Assembly (NCBI GenBank): GCA_002471255.1
Contig: DKPP01000011.1
Span: 188,922 to 252,921 of the forward strand
Direction: 5' to 3'
DNA: 64,000 nucleotides
DNA from: Akkermansiaceae bacterium UBA7331
GTDB lineage: Bacteria > Verrucomicrobiota > Verrucomicrobiia > Verrucomicrobiales > Akkermansiaceae
The notes beneath the pieces were generated by a model. It saw only the letters and a program-made list of their open reading frames with translations. It was not told the origin of the DNA and searched no databases. Position 1 is the first letter of the stretch, and each line of letters opens with the position of its first letter. Shown here in pieces: positions 15,273-24,609 of the stretch. The translations under genes and the position numbers were made by a program.

Positions 15273-18200
15273 TTAGAAGTCGTAGCGATAGCCGATGCTA
15301 CCGTTTACGCTATTTTGTTTGCTACGGAAGTCAGCGTTGGCTTCCATGAATACCGAACTGTTTTGGTTGATCGGTGTTGAGATGGATGCTCCTAATTGTA
15401 AAGCTGTCGTACCTGCTTTGGCTCCAATGATTTCTTGGCTATAGCCGGCGTTACCTAAGAAGGCCACATTGGCTTTGCCTCGATTATCTCCTAACTCTTG
15501 AGATACGTTTGCACGGAATTGTCCGACAGACTCACGTCCGAATAGGTTGGCACCGAAGAGACCGATCCAGCGTCCGCCTAAACCTAAGGTGGTCGTGGTC
15601 ATATCCATCTTATTGACGCGCAATCCTGCATTGCCTGCTCCTGTTTCGTCATAGCCTTTCACTGAGGTGCTTGCTACGGCGATGTTAAAGAGAGGTTGCA
15701 AGATAGATGTGGCATCTTCACGAAGGTTGATGTCGTATGTTAATTCATACATAGCTCCAAAGCCACCGCCATTAGTTTTGCCATGAGCTTCGTAGGACTC
15801 GTCACCATAATTGACGGTACGATTCAGCTTCATATCATTCCAACCACCCGTTACGATCATGGTATGAGCCCAAGCTTTACGTTGGTAACGTGCAAAGAGG
15901 CTCAAATAGTAGGAATCAAGATCGCCTGAGGCAGAGTCCGCCCCATGAGCTTTGAGATCTCCGAAGCTTGTTGAGAAAGCAATACCGCCTGTCCATCGAT
16001 CATTGAAATCAACGTCCATACCTACTGTGCCACCCCAAGAGGTGAGTTCATAACCACTTTCATCACGAGATGTCTTCAGATCGTTATAACCACCATTGCC
16101 TTGAATCCAGAAGTGATAGTAAGGCGCATCATCGTTATCCATGCTTTGATTTGCACCCATGGTGATCGTTCTGTTACGAATCGATTGCATCTCATCGTTC
16201 ATCTGATTGTTTTGAGCCATGGATAGACCGGTTATCGTCGAGCCGGCTGCTGCGGACATCGCCTGAGAGGCTGCATCAATATTACCTAGATTGATATTGT
16301 CTGCTACATAATCGGCAAGGCCTCGTAGGGTGCTGCCCGGTGAGGCAATGATGGCATCGGATGCATGATAAATGAGGTCGGCTACGGCAGATGAATTATG
16401 AGTTAAGCCAGCCTTATCGTAGTAATTACCTTGGCGAACCGTGCCGTCAAGGATGATATCGGAACCTTCTGCTTTAAGTTTCCATTCGTACAAGGCTGAT
16501 AAAAATCCCATAAGTGGATTTGTGCTGTTGCTTGCAATGGATGCTGTGCCACTTTCTCCATGAATCAAAGTAATCGAAACATCTGTAGCCCCTTTGAGTG
16601 AAATATCATTGTCAGCAATGTAGCTACCTACTTTTACGGTGACATTCGAGCCGATATTGACAGCTGTCGTGGTGGTTAATGCGGGAGGGATTAAATCACC
16701 AGTAGCATTATTACCCAAATAGAGATTTAATGTGGAACCTGATGCTAAACTCAAGGAGTCGAGATGTACGTTAGTGCTGTGGGGTTCTAGTGCACTAGTG
16801 CCACCTGGATAGCCCCCAATTTGTAAGGTAGCCCCTGATGCTACATTGGTAGCTCCGTAAGATGCATTGGCTCCTTCTTTATTTTGAAGAATAAGCGTGC
16901 CTTTTGCTACGTCCAAATCGGTATTGGCATTGCCTGCGCCATAAAGTACTTGTGATGCGGAATCACTACCGTTCATGGCGATTTTTGAACCGGCATTTCC
17001 TGCTATCGCTCCTTCAAATACTCCATTGGCCCCGCCTAAAGTTAATGTATTGCCTGCAAGATTCAATGTGCCTGTGCCGGCTAATGCACCCATTTGGATG
17101 TTTTTACTAACATTAAAAGAAGCATTATTATTCAATTTGAGGGTGGTGGTATTGTAAGATTCGCTTCCTGATGGGATGAAGCCACCTGTAGCACCGAGGG
17201 CTAAGTCCCCATGAATCTCCAAGGTTCCACTTCCTGTTACATTACCATTAATCGTCGTGCCACCTGTGGCAGTGCTGGTTATGTTTAAGGTGGAACCCTT
17301 GCCAATATCGATAGTGGAACCTGCTTGTGAAGTTAAAGTCGTACCGGTCAAGGTCGTTCCTGCGCCTGTTACTCCTAATGTAGCTCCGTTGGCTACATTG
17401 ATGTTTCCATTGATGGTTGATTCACCACCCGGGGCGGCAAATACAAGCTTCCCTTGAGAGACCGTTAAGGATGATGCCGTGACCTTACCTGATAATTGTT
17501 GGGTGAAGGCTCCGGTCTTGTCGATTCCGGCAGAGCCATTGATTGATCCTTGATAGACGGCTGTATCGGAATCACTTAATCCACCCTGGGCTAAGGTAAT
17601 GGTTGTATTGGTATCGCTTCCGGTATTTAAGATACCATCCTTACCTCCTTCGAAGCCATTAAGTGTCACATTTGTTCCGGCAGGAGCTGTGATATTAATG
17701 GTGCCATTATTGATGACATGATCTTTATTACTTACACCCAATTGGTTTCCTGATGAAATATCAAGAGATTGTCCGTCTGGAACGACGAGTGTATTAGTGG
17801 TGTTTTGTGTGAGTACAACCTGTCCTCCATTGATTGATGTAACTTTATAAATATATTTAAAAGCGGCATAAGTAGAGCTAAGTGAAATTTGACTTAGGTC
17901 TCCTGTCAATGTGCCTGAAGTTACATTGAGGTTGGCTGTGGTTAGTGTGGTATTATTTAATAATGACTCAGATAGGGTATCCGTTAATTTAAGATCCAAG
18001 GTAGCACCGGAACCTAAGGAGATGGTATTACCTGTTGCATCAATGGCGGAAGTAGCACCTGGGGCTCCGCCGAGCATTCCGGAACTAATCGCGATTGTAT
18101 TGTCTCCGGTTAGAGATACATTACCGGCAATGCCTGTAAGAGTGGTTACTGTATCACCATTTGTACCTGCGGTGATATTCATGGTGCCTCCGGAAAGCCC

Positions 18201-20144
18201 GCCAAGGTTTAGCTGACCTACGGTTACTCCTGTGCCTGATTGGTTGATGACTAATTCACCAGTGTAAGCACCGGCATTTTGTAAAGCACCATTAGTCAAA
18301 ACGATCTTATTAGTGGCAGCTTGATTGTTGAGGTTGAGAATGGCATCGGTGGAAGATAATGTGGTGATGCCTGTTCCTAATGCCGAAGCATTGCCTAAAG
18401 TAACTGTGCCTGATTCGATGGTGAGGCCACCGGTAAATGTATTGGCACCACCTAAAGTCAAGGTGCCTGTGCCGGCTTTGATGATAGATCCATCACCGGA
18501 AATAATTCCCGTCAATGTAATGCTACCGGCGTCAGCTTTATAAGTATTGGTGCTTGCATCATATTGTTGGGTGTTGAACGTTACGCTACCCGTTGCGCCT
18601 AAGCTCATATTAAGTGACGAAGTCCACTCTGCTGCAGTAGTTCCAATTGTGCCTGATTCAAGATTGATAAGATGGTTATCGATGTTATTGGAAGCAGTGA
18701 TACCGCCACTTCCGATAAATAATTCACCTCCTTGGAGATTGACTGTAGACCCTTTTACGTTAGCAGCGCCTGCCCAATTCTGACCTAATTCTAATTGGTT
18801 GGCAATGAGGCGACCTTCTATATTTAAAATAGTTTTTCCGTCTCTTGCCGCTTGGAATGTGTTAAGGACGTTTAATTGACTGCCTGTTTGAATATTAATG
18901 GTTGTGGTACCATTTGTTTCATATCGGCCGGTCATTGATGAAGCTGTTATTTTGGCTCCTTCTAAAATGTTGACAGTATCCGCTACGTTTAGGGCACTTA
19001 AGCCCTTCCATGCACCATTGATAGTGATATTCCCACTCAAATTTCTTGTGTTTGTGCCATTATTGGTATTTGTCAAATCGCCGGTAATGGTCAGAGGTAC
19101 CTCAGTAGCATTAATGCTTCCTTCTCCTAGTGAAACAGAGACAATGGTGCTTGCTTCATTTTCAGTTTTAAGAACGCCGCCTCCCGTAATAGTCACTGCA
19201 TCTAAACTTAATGCTTCCGCTAAAGTAGTCGTACCTCCGGTGATCGTCACATTTTTGGCTGTGGAAATTAGACCGTGTTCAGTGGCATATGTTTTAGTGG
19301 CTGCATCCATGATGCTATCCACATCAACAAAATCAGCATTTGTGAGCGTAAGATCTGTGCTGGTAGTAATATTGTTACTAAATAATGTTACGTTTTGAAT
19401 GTCATTGAACGTATAAGTGGTGCCTCCTGTAGTAACAATGATTTGATTGCTTCCTGATAGACTCATAGCTGTAATAGCTGAGCCAAATGTAACTGTGCCC
19501 TGTGTATTATTATAACCGCGTACCGAATTGGTAAAAACAAGATTCGCCGTATTGTTGGTCAAGTCGATATTTCCTGCAGTAATTGCATTGGTGACTTTTA
19601 GGTGGTTATAGGAGCTGTCTGCAATATAGCCAATACTGATTTTTAGATTGGCTGAGATTGTTCCCGTGCCCATTACATTATTGATGTAATTACCTGCAGC
19701 GTCGTTTGTTACTGTGCCTAAAGCAACAGTAGAGTTGCCATAGCCCAAACACCCTCTATTGTACCCTTGCGCATTTGATGTAAAGTTACCTGTAAATCCG
19801 GTCAAGTCTCCGGTAAAAATGAATATTTGTCCTGAGCCCCCACTCCCGGTTTTGGTGAAATCGCCACTGCCGGTAATGCTGCCTGAAAAGATGCTGGTAA
19901 TCAGTCGACCATCGGTGATTGTCCATCCCGTACCATTTAGGACGATGTTTCGGGTATAGGTTGTATTTCCGTCTGAAGTAAACCCTCCCGTTACGCTATC
20001 AAAGATGGCTGTAACGTCAGCCGCCCCCGTGCTACCACCTCCAGTGTCGATGTTGATGTTGTTTTCTGTGCCGGTGTACGTCAGTGTTTTATCTGCTTCG
20101 TTATAGGTTACGGCACCTATAGCATAGCTTGTGCTTAAAGCCAA
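15273..20144 (-). CDS. Giant autotransporter adhesin-like protein (beta-helix passenger + C-terminal barrel)
   Basis: About 1,620 residues. Residues 1-1270 are a Gly/Thr/Asn-rich repetitive passenger with autotransporter-associated repeats (GTGTLTLGGANTFTGGLTIESG and relatives). The last 280 form an autotransporter beta-barrel (YYHFWIQGNGGYND...) ending in an aromatic, GYRYDF, as barrel assembly requires. The called TTG start at 20144 cuts a signal peptide in half. The in-frame codons upstream back to 20174 read IPKSLLKALI, and an ATG at 20186 is followed immediately by TAA at 20183. So either translation starts at TTG, ATT or ATC, or the gene carries a nonsense mutation at codon 2. Probably surface-displayed or released; ligand unknown. 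Confidence 0.85.
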   Translation of the reverse strand: MALSTSYAIGAVTYNEADKTLTYTGTENNINIDTGGGSTGAADVTAIFDSVTGGFTSDGNTTYTRNIVLNGTGWTITDGRLITSIFSGSITGSGDFTKTGSGGSGQIFIFTGDLTGFTGNFTSNAQGYNRGCLGYGNSTVALGTVTNDAAGNYINNVMGTGTISANLKISIGYIADSSYNHLKVTNAITAGNIDLTNNTANLVFTNSVRGYNNTQGTVTFGSAITAMSLSGSNQIIVTTGGTTYTFNDIQNVTLFSNNITTSTDLTLTNADFVDVDSIMDAATKTYATEHGLISTAKNVTITGGTTTLAEALSLDAVTITGGGVLKTENEASTIVSVSLGEGSINATEVPLTITGDLTNTNNGTNTRNLSGNITINGAWKGLSALNVADTVNILEGAKITASSMTGRYETNGTTTINIQTGSQLNVLNTFQAARDGKTILNIEGRLIANQLELGQNWAGAANVKGSTVNLQGGELFIGSGGITASNNIDNHLINLESGTIGTTAAEWTSSLNMSLGATGSVTFNTQQYDASTNTYKADAGSITLTGIISGDGSIIKAGTGTLTLGGANTFTGGLTIESGTVTLGNASALGTGITTLSSTDAILNLNNQAATNKIVLTNGALQNAGAYTGELVINQSGTGVTVGQLNLGGLSGGTMNITAGTNGDTVTTLTGIAGNVSLTGDNTIAISSGMLGGAPGATSAIDATGNTISLGSGATLDLKLTDTLSESLLNNTTLTTANLNVTSGTLTGDLSQISLSSTYAAFKYIYKVTSINGGQVVLTQNTTNTLVVPDGQSLDISSGNQLGVSNKDHVINNGTINITAPAGTNVTLNGFEGGKDGILNTGSDTNTTITLAQGGLSDSDTAVYQGSINGSAGIDKTGAFTQQLSGKVTASSLTVSQGKLVFAAPGGESTINGNINVANGATLGVTGAGTTLTGTTLTSQAGSTIDIGKGSTLNITSTATGGTTINGNVTGSGTLEIHGDLALGATGGFIPSGSESYNTTTLKLNNNASFNVSKNIQMGALAGTGTLNLAGNTLTLGGANGVFEGAIAGNAGSKIAMNGSDSASQVLYGAGNANTDLDVAKGTLILQNKEGANASYGATNVASGATLQIGGYPGGTSALEPHSTNVHLDSLSLASGSTLNLYLGNNATGDLIPPALTTTTAVNIGSNVTVKVGSYIADNDISLKGATDVSITLIHGESGTASIASNSTNPLMGFLSALYEWKLKAEGSDIILDGTVRQGNYYDKAGLTHNSSAVADLIYHASDAIIASPGSTLRGLADYVADNINLGNIDAASQAMSAAAGSTITGLSMAQNNQMNDEMQSIRNRTITMGANQSMDNDDAPYYHFWIQGNGGYNDLKTSRDESGYELTSWGGTVGMDVDFNDRWTGGIAFSTSFGDLKAHGADSASGDLDSYYLSLFARYQRKAWAHTMIVTGGWNDMKLNRTVNYGDESYEAHGKTNGGGFGAMYELTYDINLREDATSILQPLFNIAVASTSVKGYDETGAGNAGLRVNKMDMTTTTLGLGGRWIGLFGANLFGRESVGQFRANVSQELGDNRGKANVAFLGNAGYSQEIIGAKAGTTALQLGASISTPINQNSSVFMEANADFRSKQNSVNGSIGYRYDF

Positions 20145-20186
20145 AATTAGGGCCTTTAGTAAGGATTTGGGGATGTGAAGTTACAT

Positions 20187-20564
20187 TATGATATTTTTGC
20201 TTGTAGAGTAGAGAGAATTTTAGCTTACAAAAACGGAGTTTTGAATTTTGTAACGTCTTCTCAATTTTATATGCAATTACCCTTTTTAATCATAATTGGA
20301 TTTGTTTGCAATATAAAAGAACGCTATTTGTTGGTTCTATTTTATTGTATTTATGATGAGTTTGTTATGTGTTTTTATATGTATTATTTTGTGAAAATTG
20401 GGGACCAAGAGACAGGGGTTCAGTGATATTCATTTTTGGTATGATTTTGCCTAATCCAATCTCAAAAAATAACAAATGAATTTTATTATAAAAAATTAAT
20501 TATTAGCATATTTATGTGTATTACTAAAAATAGTATGCTAATGGTATGAAAGAATTTAGGCCTA
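20187..20564 (-). other. AT-rich intergenic stretch between GH18 gene and autotransporter
   Basis: No supported gene; a plus-strand 83-codon frame here has no family features. An inverted repeat at 20503-20541 (ttagcata / tatgctaa, long AT loop) lies after the GH18 stop and might end that transcript weakly. The autotransporter promoter should lie here, but I cannot single out its boxes. Confidence 0.45.
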
Positions 20565-22133
20565 TTATGGCTTTCCTTTGATGACCTCATTTAGTACAGG
20601 AAGAAGAGCATGGGTGTGCTTGTAGTCACTTACGCCTTTATTACCTCCTTTAGCTGTGTCTCCTCCCATATCCCAATACATAACGCCACGAAGTTTTTCT
20701 TTTTTAATAAATTCAGCCTTTTTTCGAATCATTTCGACCCCATTAAACGTCATCATTCCTCCTGAATACAAAACTTCATTTTGAGCTCGGTCAATGGTTG
20801 GATTGGCTGCGATAATGTCACGATATAGGCGTACGGAACTGGCTGTTTTACCTAATGTGCCTTGAAATGGGACGCTTAGTTGAAGTTTTTTATTAGGAAA
20901 ACCATGTTTTCGGAATTTGTCTAATGATCCTGTAAAGTTTTCAAAAGAGTAAGGTGTTTTTGATGGACCATAATTTTGCATGGTAAAATAATCCACAGCA
21001 TCTATGCCTTCTTTTGGCATTTTATAACACACGACGTGTAAAGAAATGGTGAAACAAGTAGAAGGTGCCTTTTTGCGTATATTTCGAGCCAATTTAGCGT
21101 AATTTTGCCATTGTTTATCTGGGCTATCTCCTTGGTAGGCACCTTCAATCCATTCAAAGTCTAGGTCGATGCCGTCAATAGGGAATTGTTTTACTAATTC
21201 TTGTACTTGTTGTGCAAAATTTTCTTGTGCTTTTTCATCCCTTAACATGTCTTTCCACTCACCCCCGGCAATTCCTAATCGTACCATGTGTGATTTTTGG
21301 TTTTTGAGTTTGGATCTAATCCAAAGTATATCGTTTGTCCAACTTCCGGTGGAAAATCCCGGTTGTTTGGCACGAGATGCATCCCATTTTGCTCTCACAT
21401 TACGATCATGCCAAGTGGGAGTTAAATCTTTGCCTAAGAATGCCGGTTGTCTGCTTTCACACCAAATTCTTATATCACTAGCTTTGCCTGGGATGCCAAG
21501 GAACTCCTTAGTTTGTTGAGGATGTGTTGCCTTTTTAGTTGTAATATTCAGTTTTTTACCGTTCTGAAAAATAGAATACTGTCCCTTATTGCATGTAATG
21601 GCAAAATGTTGCCAAGTATTTGATTTATCGTGTTCTAAATTGGCTGAATAGGTTTCCGAAGAATTACTGAAAATAAGTTGATTTTTTTGAATATAAAATC
21701 GTTTGCCGTCGGATTCAAAAAGGGGTAATGGATTTTGGGAGTTAATTGGGATATAATTCCCTTCAAAAGTCCAAGATTCTAAAGAATTAGGGATGAGCGG
21801 GATGTTAGATGTATTTGACATGACCTCGGTACCCTTACGAGCTACATACACCCCGGTTTTGTCTTTAAAGGAGTTGAGTACGGAAATACCCGGCTCAACT
21901 TTGAGGTTAAAATGCGGACTACGCCATTGAATATTCCCTTGGGCATCAGGGTAAGCATTCATGTAAATGATGTCATCTGTTTTATTAAGATGATCGTCAC
22001 CGATCCATCCATATCGAATATGGTCTCCTCTGAGATATCCTGTAATAATTTGTCCATCTAATGGTACTGCCGATAGCACCATAGAACTATAAAGTAAGAT
22101 GGATATTGTGGCTGATAAAAAGGCTTTGAGCAT
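20565..22133 (-). CDS. Secreted GH18-family glycosidase with inserted LamG/concanavalin-like domain
   Basis: 522 residues with signal peptide MLKAFLSATISILLYSSMVL. A first barrel strand (IITGYLRGDHIRYGW) is followed at about residues 100-230 by a jelly-roll-like insert (SWTFEGNYIP ... WQHFAITCNKGQYSIFQNGK). The GH18 barrel then resumes with the catalytic DxxDxDxE motif as DGIDLDFEW (Glu is the acid), then YFTMQNY and MYWDMGGD. GH18 enzymes cut chitin or the chitobiose core of N-glycans using the substrate N-acetyl group. The start at 22133 gives the signal peptide. An endo-N-acetylglucosaminidase on host glycans or a chitinase are both possible. Confidence 0.85.
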   Translation of the reverse strand: MLKAFLSATISILLYSSMVLSAVPLDGQIITGYLRGDHIRYGWIGDDHLNKTDDIIYMNAYPDAQGNIQWRSPHFNLKVEPGISVLNSFKDKTGVYVARKGTEVMSNTSNIPLIPNSLESWTFEGNYIPINSQNPLPLFESDGKRFYIQKNQLIFSNSSETYSANLEHDKSNTWQHFAITCNKGQYSIFQNGKKLNITTKKATHPQQTKEFLGIPGKASDIRIWCESRQPAFLGKDLTPTWHDRNVRAKWDASRAKQPGFSTGSWTNDILWIRSKLKNQKSHMVRLGIAGGEWKDMLRDEKAQENFAQQVQELVKQFPIDGIDLDFEWIEGAYQGDSPDKQWQNYAKLARNIRKKAPSTCFTISLHVVCYKMPKEGIDAVDYFTMQNYGPSKTPYSFENFTGSLDKFRKHGFPNKKLQLSVPFQGTLGKTASSVRLYRDIIAANPTIDRAQNEVLYSGGMMTFNGVEMIRKKAEFIKKEKLRGVMYWDMGGDTAKGGNKGVSDYKHTHALLPVLNEVIKGKP

Positions 22134-22291
22134 GATGGGAAATAGTATGCGGTCAATATTGAATGATGGGGCAGAAATCAAAATTATATTTATATATCTC
22201 TCTAAAGTAGGATGATACACAAAGGTCCAAAAAGAGCGATGATTTCTTGTGTCTCTATCACATGGTGAAGATAAATCCTTTTATCGGCAAT

Positions 22292-22320
22292 AAAAAATGC
22301 ATCCCTGATGTCAGAGATGC
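22292..22320 (-). terminator. Terminator of the second PEP-CTERM gene
   Basis: A 10-bp stem (gcatccctga / tcagagatgc in plus orientation, one G-U) followed by T6 on the minus strand, 28 bp after the stop at 22348. Confidence 0.8.
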
Positions 22321-22347
22321 AAGATAAGAAAAATATTTACAATATAC

Positions 22348-23073
22348 TTAAGCCTGACGGCGACGTCGAAGCATTAAAGCACCAAGCCCAAGTAAGCCTA
22401 AAGTGGCTGTTGATGGCTCGGGAATAGATTGTGCCATTAAAAATAGATTTTTATCTTTTATTTGTTGCTCTGTCAGTACCGAGTCATTAAATTCAAGATA
22501 TTTAATTAAATCCTTATTGTATGTGAATGATGTAAGATTTTGAAACTTATCGGTTTTTAATCCTGTATCTATGGCATAGTATTCTAAAAATGTGCCGTCT
22601 GATTTTTGTAACGTCAGACAATATGCTGCGTTGTTCGAGCTTGTTCCTCCTATAGTATAGGATAGAGTTGCTCCAATGATAGTATTGGTGGTAAGAACAT
22701 TTTTTAAGTTAGTTCGAAAATCAGTAGATAAACCATTTCTGGTATTTCCTTGATAAGTTGATGAGATTCCTCCTGTTGTATTAATGGCAGCACCGAATGT
22801 GGCTCCTGACCCTGTACCTGTGGTACTGATAATGTTGATAGATGAGCTACCTGTTGTGGTGTTGTTGGACACTAAGGATGTAAGCAGAGCTGCGTCTAAT
22901 GCCATTGATACGGTAATATTTCCATAATTTGTGTTTGTACCAAAGCCGCCGTTAATGGTGATGGCTCCATTGCCTTGTTGTAATGCAGTAGAGTCATAGC
23001 TAATGGTAGCCCCAAATACGGTAGAGCCGAAAGCAACTAACCCTAATGACAGGAGTGTTAATGTCTTTTTCAT
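22348..23073 (-). CDS. PEP-CTERM sorted secreted protein
   Basis: 241 residues. Signal peptide (MKKTLTLLSLGLVAFGSTVFG), a Ser/Thr/Asn-rich body without recognised domain, and the sorting tail PEPSTATLGLLGLGALMLRR with further Arg. The tail is almost identical to that of the protein at 14260, so both are probably processed by the same exosortase. The body is unrelated to the first protein. Function unknown; it is flanked by the GH18 gene, consistent with a surface glycan role. Confidence 0.85.
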   Translation of the reverse strand: MKKTLTLLSLGLVAFGSTVFGATISYDSTALQQGNGAITINGGFGTNTNYGNITVSMALDAALLTSLVSNNTTTGSSSINIISTTGTGSGATFGAAINTTGGISSTYQGNTRNGLSTDFRTNLKNVLTTNTIIGATLSYTIGGTSSNNAAYCLTLQKSDGTFLEYYAIDTGLKTDKFQNLTSFTYNKDLIKYLEFNDSVLTEQQIKDKNLFLMAQSIPEPSTATLGLLGLGALMLRRRRQA

Positions 23074-23355
23074 AAGAATTTTATGGTGGATTATATTCGA
23101 GTTTTGAACAATATATCATTGGTTAATTTTTATGGTTTTATTTAAAATATTGAATCTAAATAAATTATGTTTTCAATATGAAATTTACGTGTCAAAAAAC
23201 GAACCATGTTTTAATGTTGACAATTTTATTGTTTGTGTATTTGCGATGAAAATCGCATGACTAGACTATTATAAGAGCAAAGGATTAATATTTTTCGTTG
23301 ATGCCTAGAATGCGAAACGTTATCATGTAAGACAGATTTTTTGCCTTATTTTGTT

Positions 23356-24540
23356 ATGAAGTATGATTTTGACTCGATCTTAGAACGATCTGATAATGAA
23401 TGTAATAAGTATTCGTTTTTCCCTGATGTGATGGGGAAGGATGATGTTTTACCTATGGGTGTGGCTGATATGGATTTCCCTGCCGGAGATTTTATTTTAA
23501 ACGCTATTACTGAGCGTGTCGAAAATGGAGATTTAGGTTACACATGGAAGACGGTTAATTTTTGGGAAGCAATATGTGGCTGGCTTAAAAGGCAGCATCA
23601 ATGGGATGTGAAACATGATTGGCTTGTTTATACTCCCGGTGTAGTACCAGGTGTAGTATTCGGTTTGTTGACCTTGACTAAAGAGGGTGATGGAGTTTTA
23701 TTTCAAACTCCTGCCTACCAATGTTTTGCTGATGTTGTCGTTCGTAATGGTCGTGTGCCTTTGACGAATTCATTGGTACAGGATGACAACGGACGATACG
23801 AAATTGATTTTGACGATTTTGAAAATAAGCTGAAGCAAGCCAAAGTATTTGTGTTATGTAATCCTCAAAATCCGACAGGCCGTGTATTCTCTCGTGACGA
23901 ACTGTTAAAGATGGGAGAATTGTGCCTGAAATACAATGTGCCAATTATCTCAGATGAGATTCATATGGATTTTGTCTATTCCCCAGGTAGACATTTACCG
24001 ATTGCTGCCTTAAGTAAGGAGCTTGCCGAATGTACAATTACGATCACGGCCCCAAGTAAGAGTTTTAATATTGCAGGATTATGCACGGCTTATGCAGTGA
24101 TTTCCAATGAAGATATCCGTAACCGCTATCATGATGAAATTTTAAAAATTCATTGTGATGGAGTAAATGTGTTTGGCTTGATTGCTTTGAAGGCAGCTTA
24201 CCATCATGGTGCCGAATGGATGGAGCAATTGAAGAAATATTTAGAAGAAAATATTATTTTGGTAAAAGAGTTTCTTGCCCAGAATTTGCGAAACATCAAA
24301 TGTGTAGAGCCTGAGTCAACTTTTCTCTTGTGGTTGGATTTTCGTCAATGTGGAATGTGCCATGACGAATTGAATCAGTTCTTATTAGATGAAGCCAAGT
24401 TGGGTTTTAACGATGGGAAAATCTATGGAAGTGATGGAGAAGGATTTATGCGTATGAATATCGGTGCTCCAAGAAGCGTGATTATTCAAGCCTTAACTCA
24501 GTTAAAACAAGCGTTTGATCAACGTAGTGTAAAAGAGTAA
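23356..24540 (+). CDS. PatB/MalY-type pyridoxal-phosphate aminotransferase (cystathionine beta-lyase family)
   Basis: 394 residues, fold-type I aminotransferase. It begins MKYDFDSILERSDNECNKY, the usual PatB/MalY N-terminus; a TTG at 23341 is in frame but unneeded. Motifs: MGVADMDFPAG, CNPQNPTGRVF, SDEIHMDF, and the PLP lysine in APSKSFNIAG. Members cleave cystathionine or other cysteine S-conjugates to pyruvate, ammonia and thiol. The exact substrate is uncertain. Monocistronic, facing mazG. Confidence 0.9.
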   Translation: MKYDFDSILERSDNECNKYSFFPDVMGKDDVLPMGVADMDFPAGDFILNAITERVENGDLGYTWKTVNFWEAICGWLKRQHQWDVKHDWLVYTPGVVPGVVFGLLTLTKEGDGVLFQTPAYQCFADVVVRNGRVPLTNSLVQDDNGRYEIDFDDFENKLKQAKVFVLCNPQNPTGRVFSRDELLKMGELCLKYNVPIISDEIHMDFVYSPGRHLPIAALSKELAECTITITAPSKSFNIAGLCTAYAVISNEDIRNRYHDEILKIHCDGVNVFGLIALKAAYHHGAEWMEQLKKYLEENIILVKEFLAQNLRNIKCVEPESTFLLWLDFRQCGMCHDELNQFLLDEAKLGFNDGKIYGSDGEGFMRMNIGAPRSVIIQALTQLKQAFDQRSVKE

Positions 24541-24554
24541 TAGATCTAATGAAA

Positions 24555-24588
24555 AAAGCACACGATTTTAATAAAACTCGTGTGCTTC
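24555..24588 (-). terminator. Terminator between patB-like gene and mazG
   Basis: A 9-10 bp stem (aagcacacga / tcgtgtgctt) with an AT loop. The T-run is best on the minus strand (T6), so it mainly ends the mazG transcript, but it may also serve the convergent plus-strand gene. Confidence 0.75.
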
Positions 24589-24609
24589 CTATTATTTGAC
24601 CGAGATGGT

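Noticed and set aside
16904..19959. Several plus-strand open frames opposite the autotransporter gene
   Set aside because: They are Pro/Val-rich mirrors of the Gly/Thr/Asn repeat codons, have no ribosome-binding sites and no family features.
15273..20144. Interpretation of the repetitive passenger as DNA tandem repeats
   Set aside because: The repeats are loose at the protein level only; no exact nucleotide period was seen.
20175..20426. Plus-strand frame of 83 codons upstream of the autotransporter
   Set aside because: AT-rich, hydrophobic without domain or signal organisation, and it overlaps the autotransporter start region.
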